From the NCBI GenBank assembly GCA_026225945.1, contig JAMJFZ010003163.1:25022501-25086500 (forward strand): a DNA stretch of 64,000 bases, given 5' to 3'. This DNA is from Cricetomys ansorgei (lineage: Eukaryota > Chordata > Mammalia > Rodentia > Nesomyidae). Under the pieces are notes generated by a model. The model had not been told where the DNA came from. It saw only the letters and a program-made list of their open reading frames with translations, and ran no database searches. A program made the translations under genes and the position numbers. Below, piece by piece: positions 20,901 through 28,500 of this stretch (positions are counted from its first letter, which is position 1; every line of letters begins with the position of its first letter).

Positions 20901-23786
20901 ATCCCGAGCTGAGATCCAGAACGCTGAGGACTACAACGAGATCTTCCAGCCCAAGAACAGCATCAGTGAGACCGCCCTCCCTCCTGTCTCACAGCCTGGC
21001 ACCTCGCTGTGGCTCTGTCCCCGGAATCTCACCTGGTTTCCACTCTCTTGGGCTGGGCTGGTTTCCAAGGACAGGCAACTGGACACTCAAAGCAGTGGTC
21101 CTGCAGCCACTCACTAGTGCCCCTGCCCAGCCCTCTGCCCTGCTCAAAGCACAGAGGGCCTGGCCCATAGGTGCATATGAGTTCATGGGGCAAGGAACGT
21201 GTGCTTGGGACCACCTTCCAGCCACGTGCCCATCTTGACTAAGACCTTGGCCACACACAGGGCCCATCTCTAGAGAGCTTATGGGAACCCCAGTATCAGC
21301 CCCCTTTCCTTTGCAGGTCGGACACCACCCCGGAGAAGTGAACCCTTCCCAGCACCCCCAGAGGACGGTGAGTTGGGCAGTGCTGGCTCTTGAGGATCAG
21401 GTCTTGCCTCACTTGACCTAACCCCTGGCTTACCCAGCTGGATCTACCCTAAAAGTACCAACCATGTGATGGCCCCAGGGAAGGCCCTGCAGGCAGCGGA
21501 AGCGAGGCAGGCAGGTGCCTCTGCAAGCCCATGTCTGAGTGCTTAGAGAGCAGCACACAGGTGGGCCTGCCCATGGGCCGTGTGCTACTGAGGACTGGGG
21601 CTACTGCAGATAGGGGGAGTGGAGCTCTGAGGTCCGAGGGCTGGTGAGCAGAGAGGGAAGACCTGGGGTGGGGAGGAACCAGAGAATCAACAGGGCCCAG
21701 AGCAGGAGCCGGAGCCAGGGCCAAGTTGTGAGCCAGACCCATAGAGCCTTGGCCAGGAGTTTGGGGCTGAAGAAAGAAAGGGACAATCCGGTTTGCTTTG
21801 GGATGGCAGAAGGTGTCTGTTCCATACTGTCTTCCTGACTTCCCTTGAAGACCCAGTGTCTCTGTATCTTAACGAGACTTTCCTGAGAACCTCTCCCCGT
21901 CTTCTGCTATCCACTCAACTGCTGCCTCTTCACATACTACACTCCTACTGGCAAGATTGCCCTGAAGCTTCTGGGTCCAATCCACACACAAGGACAGCCC
22001 CTGCCTTGGAGCTCCAGAACCTCCAGCTGCTGATGCTCTCCCTGCTCCTGGCTCCCTGGTTCCCCCTTTCCCACCTACTGGTACCTGCTCCATTCCAGTC
22101 ACAGAGGCCATGGGATCCCACCTGTCCTCTGACCTCTTCCCACCAGGTCCTTTTTGGGTGACAGTGGACTTCCATTTTTCTCCTAGACACAGCCCCAGCA
22201 AAGGAGGCCTCAAAGCCCAGCCCAGCCATGGATGTGCAGGTGCCCGCACCAAATGTATGTCTGAGCAGAGAGGGCATGCCGTGGGTCTGAGCCAGGGTGT
22301 GGGCCTTCCTGTCAGGAACTGAGGGAGGACTCAGGCTGGTACTAGCTCAGCCTCTGCTCCCTGCAGCTCGAGGTCCCATCTTGGCCTCTGGTCATGACTT
22401 CCACTCCTACATCCAAGGGTGAGCCCGCCATCATCCCTGCCACTCGGAATGAGCCCATTGGCCTAAAGGCCTCTGACTTCCTGCCCGTGAGTGGGACCAG
22501 CCCAGGAGGTGGGGTTGTGGGCTAAAAGAATGGAGTGTGCTGTCTGCCCCCATGCCAGCATCTGGGTATCTCCACAGGCCGTGAAGGTCCCCCAGCAGGC
22601 AGAGCTGGTGGATGAGGATGCCATGTCACAGATCCGTAAAGGCCACGACACCATGTGTGTGGTGCTCACCAGCCGCCACAAGAACCTGGACACGGTGCGT
22701 GCTGTGTGGACCACGGGAGATATCAAGGTGAGGGTTACCCCCTAACCACCCGTTGCTTGGGCTTTAAGGGCATGGTGGAGCCTGGGTGTGTGGCGGCCTT
22801 GTGGTGTTGCGATGGCTGACTTCCATCAGTCGAGCACTGATGTCAGGCTGCGCCTTGCCCTCCTTGTTGGTGCAGTCTGTTAACATGCTCCAACCCTGCC
22901 CACTCCCATCCTGTGCTACCCTCTTAATGGAGCTTGTCTGTAGACGTCGGTGGACTCTGCAGTGGCCATCAATGACCTGTCTGTGGTGGTGGACCTCCTG
23001 AACATTGTTAACCAGAAAGCGTAAGTGACCTCCGGAGGAGGAGAACGGGGCGCTCAGGGCTGGCTGGTGGGATCACTGCCTGCTCTCTCGCTCTAGCTCC
23101 CTGTGGAAGCTGGACCTGTGCACCACAGTGCTGCCCCAGATTGAGAAACTTCTGCAGAGCAAGTATGAGAGGTAGGGAGCCCTTCCCTTCTGCCCCCGTG
23201 TGTGCACGTATGCCCTTCTTTGGAGGATACCCTTCTCTCCTGTCTTCTCTCTGGCTCTGGGCCCATCCGTGTATGACTCCGTCCATCTTGCTCCTGAAGC
23301 TATGTCCAGACCGGGTGCACCTCCCTGAAGCTGATTCTGCAGCGCTTCCTGCCCCTCATCACTGACATCTTGGCAGCCCCGCCTTCTGTGGGCGTGGACA
23401 TCAGCCGAGAGGAGAGGTAAGGAGCCTGGTGCAGGCTGCCCCTCAGCCTCCTCTGTGGGTGGCTTGCCCAAACAGCTTACAGAGAACACGTGCAGTGGCT
23501 CAGGATGTGGTAGGGGTACAGCCAGAGGGGCTCCTCCACGGCCTCGCTTGTCCCTGCACACCGGCATGTTAGGGAAGAAGGAGTCCCAGACCTGGCAGGC
23601 ACGGTGGCCGGGTGTGTGGCCTCTGCCCTCAGGTGCTGCCCCTTGGCTCACAGGCTGCACAAGTGCCGGCTCTGCTTCAAACAACTCAAGAGCATCAGTG
23701 GCCTCGTCAAGAGCAAGTCAGGTCTGAGCGGCCGCCATGGCAGTGCCTTCCGTGAGCTGCACCTACTCATGGCCAGTTTGGACTGA
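5869..23786 (+). CDS. Katnb1: Katanin p80 subunit B1 (Katnb1), 19 coding exons, 655 aa
   Basis: Coding exons: 5869-5908, 10719-10849, 13683-13800, 18341-18441, 18707-18748, 19282-19365, 19538-19653, 20034-20105, 20279-20429, 20534-20724, 20835-20965, 21317-21367, 22187-22254, 22367-22486, 22578-22727, 22944-23020, 23097-23171, 23300-23416 and 23654-23786. They total 1968 nt, which is 655 codons plus TGA, the length I recall for human KATNB1. All junctions are GT-AG and keep frame. The protein starts [13 protein letters not shown]. Residues about 15-300 form a WD40 propeller (LWSINK, VWDLEAA, LWDIRR, LWDLTAG, FWDLEK). A Pro/charged linker follows at about 300-475, then the con80 domain at about 475-655. 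In the family, con80 binds the AAA+ severing subunit p60 (KATNA1) and the propeller targets katanin to centrosomes and spindle poles. No frame break or missing WD signature was seen. Confidence 0.97.
6062..6170 (+). mobile_element. MIR fragment
   Basis: Shows gttgcctcatctgtac, then gagatcatgcgcttaggaaagc in MIR order. Confidence 0.6.
6383..6478 (-). mobile_element. B1 SINE
   Basis: Antisense: gcctcgaac, cctgagtgctgggattaaag, gtgccaccacgcctggct. Confidence 0.85.
6885..6935 (+). mobile_element. MIR fragment, probable
   Basis: Contains gggctcagtttcctcgtttg. Confidence 0.5.
9385..9475 (-). mobile_element. MIR fragment, probable
   Basis: The order gtgacttatccaaggcc, gctggcagagctcagatgag, ctcagaattc resembles reversed MIR core. 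Confidence 0.45.
9738..10020 (+). mobile_element. Old DNA-transposon-like remnant
   Basis: cagtatctgtagtgattggt, ttccaggacccct, taaatacaatgtaatgttgc and tatattgtttatgaactaac occur in order. I recall this order from Tigger/MER2-type elements. The family name is uncertain. Confidence 0.5.
10300..10408 (-). mobile_element. B1 SINE
   Basis: Antisense: gacagggtcttgcatgtagc, ccaagctggcc, caagtgctgagttgacagg. Confidence 0.75.
10719..10849 (+). CDS. Katnb1: Katnb1 coding exon 2 (residues 14-57)
   Basis: The acceptor is atatgtag and the donor gtgagt. It encodes [15 protein letters not shown] through the first WD-type end LWSINK at about 47-52. It ends in phase 0 after ATG (Met57). Confidence 0.96.
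11238..11341. repeat. 52-bp tandem duplication
   Basis: Two copies of a 52-bp unit beginning gtaatttcaggcagttctct start at 11238 and 11290. They differ at only one or two bases. Confidence 0.95.
11907..12122 (-). mobile_element. B3 SINE
   Basis: Antisense B3: tttgcctgcatgtatgtcta, ggatctcctgggactggag, gagcagccagcgctcttaac, gtgccatctcc. Nearly full length. Confidence 0.85.
12205..12258 (+). mobile_element. ID-like SINE
   Basis: aatgcagctcagtagtagag and tgcttgcctaa show the ID box A/B core, followed by an A-rich tail. Confidence 0.65.
12565..12670 (-). mobile_element. B1 SINE, partial
   Basis: Antisense: gagacagagtcttactgtgt, agcccaggctggccttgagc. Confidence 0.7.
13341..13475 (-). mobile_element. 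B1 SINE
   Basis: Antisense: a T run (reversed A tail), ggtcagggtctcagtatgta, ctcctgcctctgcctcccaa. Confidence 0.75.
13683..13800 (+). CDS. Katnb1: Katnb1 coding exon 3 (residues 58-97)
   Basis: The acceptor is ctctctgcag and the donor gtaggc. It encodes [12 protein letters not shown] and ends with the WD blade signature VWDLEAAK. It ends in phase 1. Confidence 0.96.
14007..14085. repeat. 79-bp unbroken alternating pyrimidine-purine tract
   Basis: Every base from 14007 to 14085 alternates pyrimidine and purine. It is made of mixed GT, AT, AC and GC steps, not one simple repeat. It lies in a Katnb1 intron. Confidence 0.95.
14463..14590 (+). mobile_element. B1-like SINE, diverged
   Basis: aaccccaccattcagggagt, tgaggcaagagaattgctgt, with a (caac)n tail. 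Confidence 0.55.
15000..15150 (+). mobile_element. B1/ID composite SINE (B4-like)
   Basis: A B1-like start (gtgtggcgtcacacactc, gaggcaggaagatc) is followed by an ID-like part (gtggagcctttgcctggcaa, gaggccctgg). Confidence 0.55.
17465..17560 (-). mobile_element. MIR fragment, probable
   Basis: gatggcctaaggtcgcacag and cagttaagcagac resemble reversed MIR. Confidence 0.5.
18341..18441 (+). CDS. Katnb1: Katnb1 coding exon 4 (residues 97-130)
   Basis: The acceptor is gctttattag and the donor gtgagg. It encodes [18 protein letters not shown] and then GSQDTNIK, the inner strands of the next WD blade. Confidence 0.96.
18707..18748 (+). CDS. Katnb1: Katnb1 coding exon 5, 42-nt micro-exon (residues 131-144)
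   Basis: The acceptor is cccctacag and the donor gtaagg. The exon is only 42 nt and in frame (phase 0 at both ends). It encodes [14 protein letters not shown], the WD end of one blade. Skipping it would remove 14 residues without a frameshift but would break the propeller. Confidence 0.95.
19282..19365 (+). CDS. Katnb1: Katnb1 coding exon 6 (residues 145-172)
   Basis: The acceptor is tcttcctcag and the donor gtaact. It encodes [17 protein letters not shown] followed by SAADDHTVK. The exon is in phase 0 at both ends. Confidence 0.96.
19538..19653 (+). CDS. Katnb1: Katnb1 coding exon 7 (residues 173-211)
   Basis: The acceptor is ccctgcttcag and the donor gtgagg. It encodes [18 protein letters not shown] and then [14 protein letters not shown]. 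It ends in phase 2 within an Arg codon. Confidence 0.96.
20034..20105 (+). CDS. Katnb1: Katnb1 coding exon 8 (residues 211-235)
   Basis: The acceptor is tctttgtag and the donor gtacgc. It encodes [18 protein letters not shown] and EPGPV, the WD end of the fifth blade. Confidence 0.96.
20279..20429 (+). CDS. Katnb1: Katnb1 coding exon 9 (residues 235-285)
   Basis: The acceptor is ctggcctag and the donor gtgagg. It encodes [18 protein letters not shown] and [13 protein letters not shown], the last propeller blade. Confidence 0.96.
20534..20724 (+). CDS. Katnb1: Katnb1 coding exon 10 (residues 286-349)
   Basis: The acceptor is atcctgcag and the donor gtgggt. It closes the propeller ([17 protein letters not shown]) and starts the Pro/Thr/Gln-rich linker. 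It ends in SKPQ plus a split Arg codon. Confidence 0.95.
20835..20965 (+). CDS. Katnb1: Katnb1 coding exon 11 (residues 349-393)
   Basis: The acceptor is acctgctag and the donor gtgaga. It encodes a very charged, Ser-rich linker stretch ([18 protein letters not shown]) and then EIFQPKNSI. Confidence 0.95.
20966..22186 (+). other. Katnb1 introns flanking the 51-nt exon 12
   Basis: Introns 20966-21316 (351 nt) and 21368-22186 (819 nt) look like single-copy DNA. Nothing else was recognised. Confidence 0.6.
21317..21367 (+). CDS. Katnb1: Katnb1 coding exon 12, 51 nt (residues 393-410)
   Basis: The acceptor is cctttgcag and the donor gtgagt. It encodes [16 protein letters not shown], a proline-rich linker with TPP and SEP sites. 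Confidence 0.94.
22187..22254 (+). CDS. Katnb1: Katnb1 coding exon 13 (residues 410-432)
   Basis: The acceptor is ttctcctag and the donor gtatgt. It encodes [17 protein letters not shown] and more linker sequence. It ends in phase 0. Confidence 0.93.
22367..22486 (+). CDS. Katnb1: Katnb1 coding exon 14 (residues 433-472)
   Basis: The acceptor is ctccctgcag and the donor gtgagt. It encodes [18 protein letters not shown] followed by [19 protein letters not shown]. The first half is the least conserved part relative to the human protein as I recall it. Confidence 0.94.
22578..22727 (+). CDS. Katnb1: Katnb1 coding exon 15 (residues 473-522)
   Basis: The acceptor is atctccacag and the donor gtgagg. 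It is the start of the con80 domain: [19 protein letters not shown], then [19 protein letters not shown]. The intron before it is only 91 nt. Confidence 0.96.
22944..23020 (+). CDS. Katnb1: Katnb1 coding exon 16 (residues 523-548)
   Basis: The acceptor is cttgtctgtag and the donor gtaagt. It encodes [19 protein letters not shown], a helical part of con80. Confidence 0.96.
23097..23171 (+). CDS. Katnb1: Katnb1 coding exon 17 (residues 548-573)
   Basis: The acceptor is cgctctag and the donor gtaggg. It encodes [19 protein letters not shown]. The upstream intron is only 76 nt. Confidence 0.95.
23300..23416 (+). CDS. Katnb1: Katnb1 coding exon 18 (residues 573-612)
   Basis: The acceptor is gctcctgaag and the donor gtaagg. 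It encodes [18 protein letters not shown] and [12 protein letters not shown] of con80. The acceptor's polypyrimidine tract is weak, but the protein match is continuous. Confidence 0.95.
23654..23786 (+). CDS. Katnb1: Katnb1 last coding exon (residues 612-655)
   Basis: The acceptor is tggctcacag. It encodes [20 protein letters not shown] and ends in [11 protein letters not shown] before TGA at 23784-23786. The 3'UTR continues to about 24040. Confidence 0.96.
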
Positions 23787-24040
23787 GGAGTTCATGGGTA
23801 GGAGCACCAGCAGCCCTCACTGGCCTATCCGCTGTATGCCCATGGCCCATGAGCCTCAGCCCGGCCATCCCGGAGGCGGTGTCGCCAGCCCACCAACCAC
23901 CTCCACAGCTGTGGACTCCGCAAGCTCCTCCGGCAGCAGCTGCAGTCTTGCACAGCCCTTGCTTCTCAGGGCAACTCCAGCCTCGGAGCTGCTGCTGTAA
24001 CTTATCAGGCAGATTTATTAAATTTATAACTGTTCCTGAC
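23787..24040 (+). other. Katnb1: Katnb1 3'UTR
   Basis: About 250 nt from the stop to just beyond the ATTAAA signal. It is GC-rich with several CAG/CTC clusters. The cleavage site is estimated, not observed. Confidence 0.65.
24017..24022 (+). terminator. Katnb1: Katnb1 poly(A) signal ATTAAA
   Basis: ATTAAA lies 231 bp after the Katnb1 stop, in an AT-rich island, with a T-rich stretch after it. On the other strand the same island reads AATAAA (24014-24019). Confidence 0.7.
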
Positions 24041-24929
24041 TTCCTTATAAGAGAGACGACGTCCTCTGGCTCTCCCAGACACACCGGCTTAGAGGGCTCT
24101 CTGGAGGCTGGGACTGCCATACTCAGTGACCCAGTGCAGCTTCCGGCCGTGGCCAGCAGGGGACAGCAGAGTGCCAGGCTCAGCAAAGGGCCTGGTGAGC
24201 TTTACTCTGGAGAAGGGGAGGCGGAACAGGTGAGGCCATAGGTGTCTTAGCCACACTCCCAGCTGTCCTTGGGTTCCAACCCAACGACTGCATCGCCAGC
24301 TGGCAGGACCCTAGCCTGGTGTCTAGCTACCGTTAGGTTGGCTAAGAGCCTGCCATCACCCTCTGACCTCTGCATGCCTTGAGGGAAGAGACTAGAATGG
24401 ATGCATGACCTTGGAAGACTCTAGAGTGGCTTTCACAGCCCACAGGAACCTCTGCTGGCTGGATGAGAAGTGGCCTCTGCCCTGGTGGCATCCCTGAGAG
24501 TTTGCCCTCCAGGACAGCTGTTGATGTCAGCAAGAAGGGAGGAGCCTTTGCGCAGGCCCTGTGACCCAGGGCCGGGACCAGGTACAGATGCACTGTGGGG
24601 TGGGGGAGTCATTACTACTGGCCACAGTTCCAAAGACTGGGAGGGACAGGGTGAGCAGTGGAGCTGGTAAGCCTGACAGGCCTTTGAAGCTCCACTTGCA
24701 ACATGGAAGTGACCGCTGTGAGGCGGGGCGGTGGTTATAGTAGCGGCCTTGTGGGGGGATAGACCATAACCAAAGTAACAGAAGAGGCATAGGGACAGTA
24801 AGACTGACTCCAGCGGGGAAAACGTGTCTTCAGTGCTAGCTTTTGGAGGTCTGCATGGTCAGCCAGCAATGGGGCATTCAAGGTCCACTCTCCATCCACA
24901 GGGCCTCAATACCATTGATTCAGACTGTG
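24041..24929. other. Gap between convergent Katnb1 and Kifc3 3' ends
   Basis: About 900 bp of single-copy DNA lies between the two transcript ends. No repeat and no gene was seen. Read-through from either side would give antisense overlap. Confidence 0.6.
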
Positions 24930-25501
24930 TTTACTGTAAAAAGGCAATTTTAATAAGTAAAAATGGCTAAGCTTCCAAAAGTTCTTAAATAGGATTCGGG
25001 GGGGAAGAACACGTTGAGAATCCGTGGGCAGGAAGAGTTCCCGGGGTCAGGCAGATGAGCAGCTCCCAACCCCATTCACTGGCTTCTGCCAGCCATAAAT
25101 ACAGCCCAGACCCCAACAGGGTGTGGGCGCCTATGTACATACACCTAGAACATTATGTACACGTCCCAGTGAGGGGTTCCCCCGGCCCCCCAGCTGGCTC
25201 TTCAGCCTTCCCTACTAGTAGGGGCCCGGCAGCCCACAGGCAGGGTGGGGAGAGGGCCCACCCTGCCTTAAGTGCTGGACTTCTATGGCCTTGGCTTTCC
25301 AGAGTGCCATCCCTGCCCCTTCCAGAAGCCCAAGCGTGGGCGCCTAGAGCCACACACAGACTCGCTTCCTTCTGAACGTGTTTCTCATCTGAGGGCAGGA
25401 GAGGCTCCACACTGGCCTCCGTCCCCTGCAATTGTGGTGGGTGTTACAGCGGGTAGCCAGGCCACAGGGCCCGGCTCCAGGCCTGGCAGCGTGGTACATC
25501 C
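24930..25501 (-). other. Kifc3: Kifc3 3'UTR
   Basis: About 570 nt from TAA to the estimated poly(A) site. It is GC-rich and free of recognised SINEs. Confidence 0.7.
24949..24954 (-). terminator. Kifc3: Kifc3 poly(A) signal ATTAAA
   Basis: The minus strand reads ATTAAA here, followed by ttgcctttttacagtaaacac. It is about 550 nt after the stop codon. It is the best poly(A) hexamer downstream of the Kifc3 stop before the Katnb1 end. Confidence 0.65.
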
Positions 25502-25527
25502 TTACACAGGCACTGGCCTCAACTTCC
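25502..25527 (-). CDS. Kifc3: Kifc3 last coding segment (residues 824-831)
   Basis: The acceptor is ccttctttttcag. Only 26 coding nt remain. They complete the split Gly codon and encode KLRPVPV before TAA at 25504-25502. The C-terminal PSGK-RPVPV fits the KIFC3 ending SGKSRPLPV that I recall from human. The rest of the exon is 3'UTR. Confidence 0.9.
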
Positions 25528-28500
25528 CTGAAAAAGAAGGGAGCCCTCAGCCTCCTGCCTCGGCAGCCATGCCCACAGCAGATGCAGAGCAGGAGGCCAG
25601 CAGAAGCACATGGACAGCAGACAGTGGAGGACAGGCCCAGCTCTACACAACCAAGCCCTGGCAGAGCCCTGCAGCCGAGCGCGGGCAGCAGACAGCCCCG
25701 GGCTGGCCCACACTCACCTGGAGACCGCAGCCCCAGCCGTCAGGCTGAAATCAAAGCGATAGACATCTCACTTGGGAGGTTTTGACCCAGATGCCACTAC
25801 CCACTTTGGGCCCGGTGAGGGGCCAGGAATCCCAGATCACAGCCCTGTGGTGAGGCCTCTTTCCCACTAGGGATGCCTGATCTGCTTTGTGGGAGGCAGG
25901 GGACAGAAGCAGGCACCAGAGGAACCCCGCCAGCGGGAGGGCTCCCGCGTAGGTATATATACACAGCAGCATGTGCTAGGAGCTCTAGGGCCAGATTCTT
26001 TGTCCCCCGCTCCGGGGTCTGAGGAACAGTACCACCTTCTCTGATTCCTGCGCAAGGGAAGGAGACTAGTTCTAAACATGGTTTGTGGTACTGAAGATGG
26101 AACCCCGGGGTTCCAATATGCTAGGTAAGCAGCTTCCCTGTGGGGGTATAGTCTTGCTATATAACAGTCCCTGGCCTGGCACTCACTGTGTAGACCACGC
26201 TAGCCCAGAACTTGCAATCCTTCTGCTTCTGCCTCCCAGATGCTAAGGTTGCAGGCACAGCTACCATGACTGACTCTACCTCCTCTTTAAAATTCTGTTT
26301 TGAGACTGTGTGGACCAGGACTTCTGATTCCCTTGTCTCAGCCTCCCACGTAGTTGATCGAGGATGGGGGCCACTGGGCTTGCCTCATAGGCTGCTTCCC
26401 TTTTTACGACAGCTCATCCTTATCTAGGAAAGGGCAGCCTGGCACTGTGACTCACGGGCGTACTGCGTCCCACCCAGTCCACTCCCCACAGACTTACCAG
26501 ACGGCTGCAGCTTCCTTCGGATGGAGCCCGGGCGGCTGTTGGTCCCGGAGCCAGGGGCAGAATGGGCCCGTGCGGCTGGCTGCGGTGTCTGGCAAGCTGG
26601 CTCCCACTGTGAGCAGAGAAGGCAGTGGGCTGAGCCAGGGTTGCCCGGGCTCCTCCCCTCCACCCACTAGTGCCCTTCTGTCCGGTGATGCTTCCTCCTC
26701 TACAGAGGGTACTCTGCCTCGAGGAGCCGTCACAGCACAGGAATTAAATATTATCGGAGTTTGCATCGTGCATCTACTGTGTGCCACTGCTAACCCCGGA
26801 AAGTAAAGATGGCCTACAGGGCCACTGGGGCTGGGTGTGGTGGCCCACGCCTTTACACACAGCAATCAGGAAGCAGAGGCAGGCAGATCTGAGTTTAAGG
26901 CTAGCCTGGTCTACATAGCAAGTTCTAGGCCAGCCAGAGCTACACAGGGAGATCCTGCCTCAAAAAGCAAAGGCACTACTGGGTTCTTGCTTCACCACCT
27001 TTGTGGCAGCTCCCTGTCCCACCCACCACCCCTGCCTACTCTTAGTACCAGCCTGAGTCAGTCCCGTGGCCCCGCACCTCCAGATGCTCCTGACTTGACC
27101 AGGAACCCAGCTCTGTGCGGCGGGACCCAGGCCCCAACTCCACGGAGCGAACCCTCTCGGCAAACTTGAGGGAGTATAGAGTCTCACTGGTGTTCTTCTC
27201 CACCGGGGACACCTAGGGGACAGAGAGCTCAGGCCCAAGCTAGCTGGCTGCCCCATGGCACAGGAGGCAGCAGCATGGTCACCAGAGGATGCTTCTGGTT
27301 GGGGGGAGACGCTGGGGGTTAAATGGTAGAAGGCCAGAGGTATGGGGAGACTTGTGCACTGCAATGTGAACGCTGGAGTCCGTATGGGGGTTCTGCGGGG
27401 ACCCTCACCTGCACCACCATGAGAGTCTTGCTGTCACCACTGAGTGAGTCCTGTAGCAGGTAGGTGAGCTTGGAGTTTCGGAAGGGCACGTGGCCCTGTC
27501 GGGAGCGCAAGGCAGCAATGACGTCCCCCAGGGCGGACAGTGATCTGTTGATGTGCTGTGCCTCTCGCAGGCGGTTGCCTTCGGCCCCTGACTTTCCCAC
27601 ACGCTCCGAGCCAGCCAGGTCCACCAGGTTCAGCTTCCCTGCAAGAAGGGCAAAGGGCAGGTCAGTGCTCCTCAAAGACACCTATGGAGTACGTGACCAG
27701 TGCCCACTGTGCGTCTCTCACCCGTGGTGCGGAGGCCTGTGCTGCAGTCCACGCCACGCACTGTCACGATGAGCAGAGCGTGTGACCGGGAGCTGTGCTC
27801 ATTCAGGTTGGTGAACTCTGTGGTGCGGTTGTTGTAACCAAACTCAAACACCTGGGGACAGAGGCACGGGGCTCACTTGGAAGGGTAGCCCACTCGGTTT
27901 TTATACACTGAAGTTTGCTTTGTTGTTGGTGTTTGGCTTGACAGGGAGACAAGGTCTTATGTACACCAGGCTGCCCTGTAGCTCAGAGATCTGCCTGCCT
28001 TTGCCTCTTAAACACTGGGATAGAAGGGGGTGCCCCATCATGTCTGGCTACATTGTTTTGTTTTGAGGCAAGGTCTCACTGCTGGGTAGCCTTGGCTGGC
28101 CTGGAACTCCCTATGTAGACCAGACTGACCTCAAACCCAGAGACACATCCGCATCTGCTCCTGGGCGCTGAGATTAAAGGTGTGCACACCTGGCCACTTG
28201 ACTGTTTCTGAGACACAGGGTCTTGCTAGATAGGCTGGTTTTACATTCACAATCCTCCTGCCTCAGCCTGAGAACTCACCCTGGTGCCTAGGCAGGCAGT
28301 GGCAGAGCCCACGTTTGAGACCAGTCTGTCCTCTAGGACAGCCGCTAATGGTCAGGGTCTCCCAGCTCTCCCCTGGCTTCTTACCTTGTTGATGTCGCCC
28401 ACACTCTGCACCTGGAACTCAGTCAGCCCTGGTACGTAGAGTTGCCCACTGCCGTCTGGGCACAGTCGGATCTCCAGCTTCTCTTGAGGCTCTTTCCCCA

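Noticed and set aside
26492..26498. Kifc3 ending by read-through after PSGKS in exon 17
   Set aside because: The sequence has a perfect gtaagt donor here, and a matching 26-nt coding end with strong acceptor at 25527 restores the known C-terminus.
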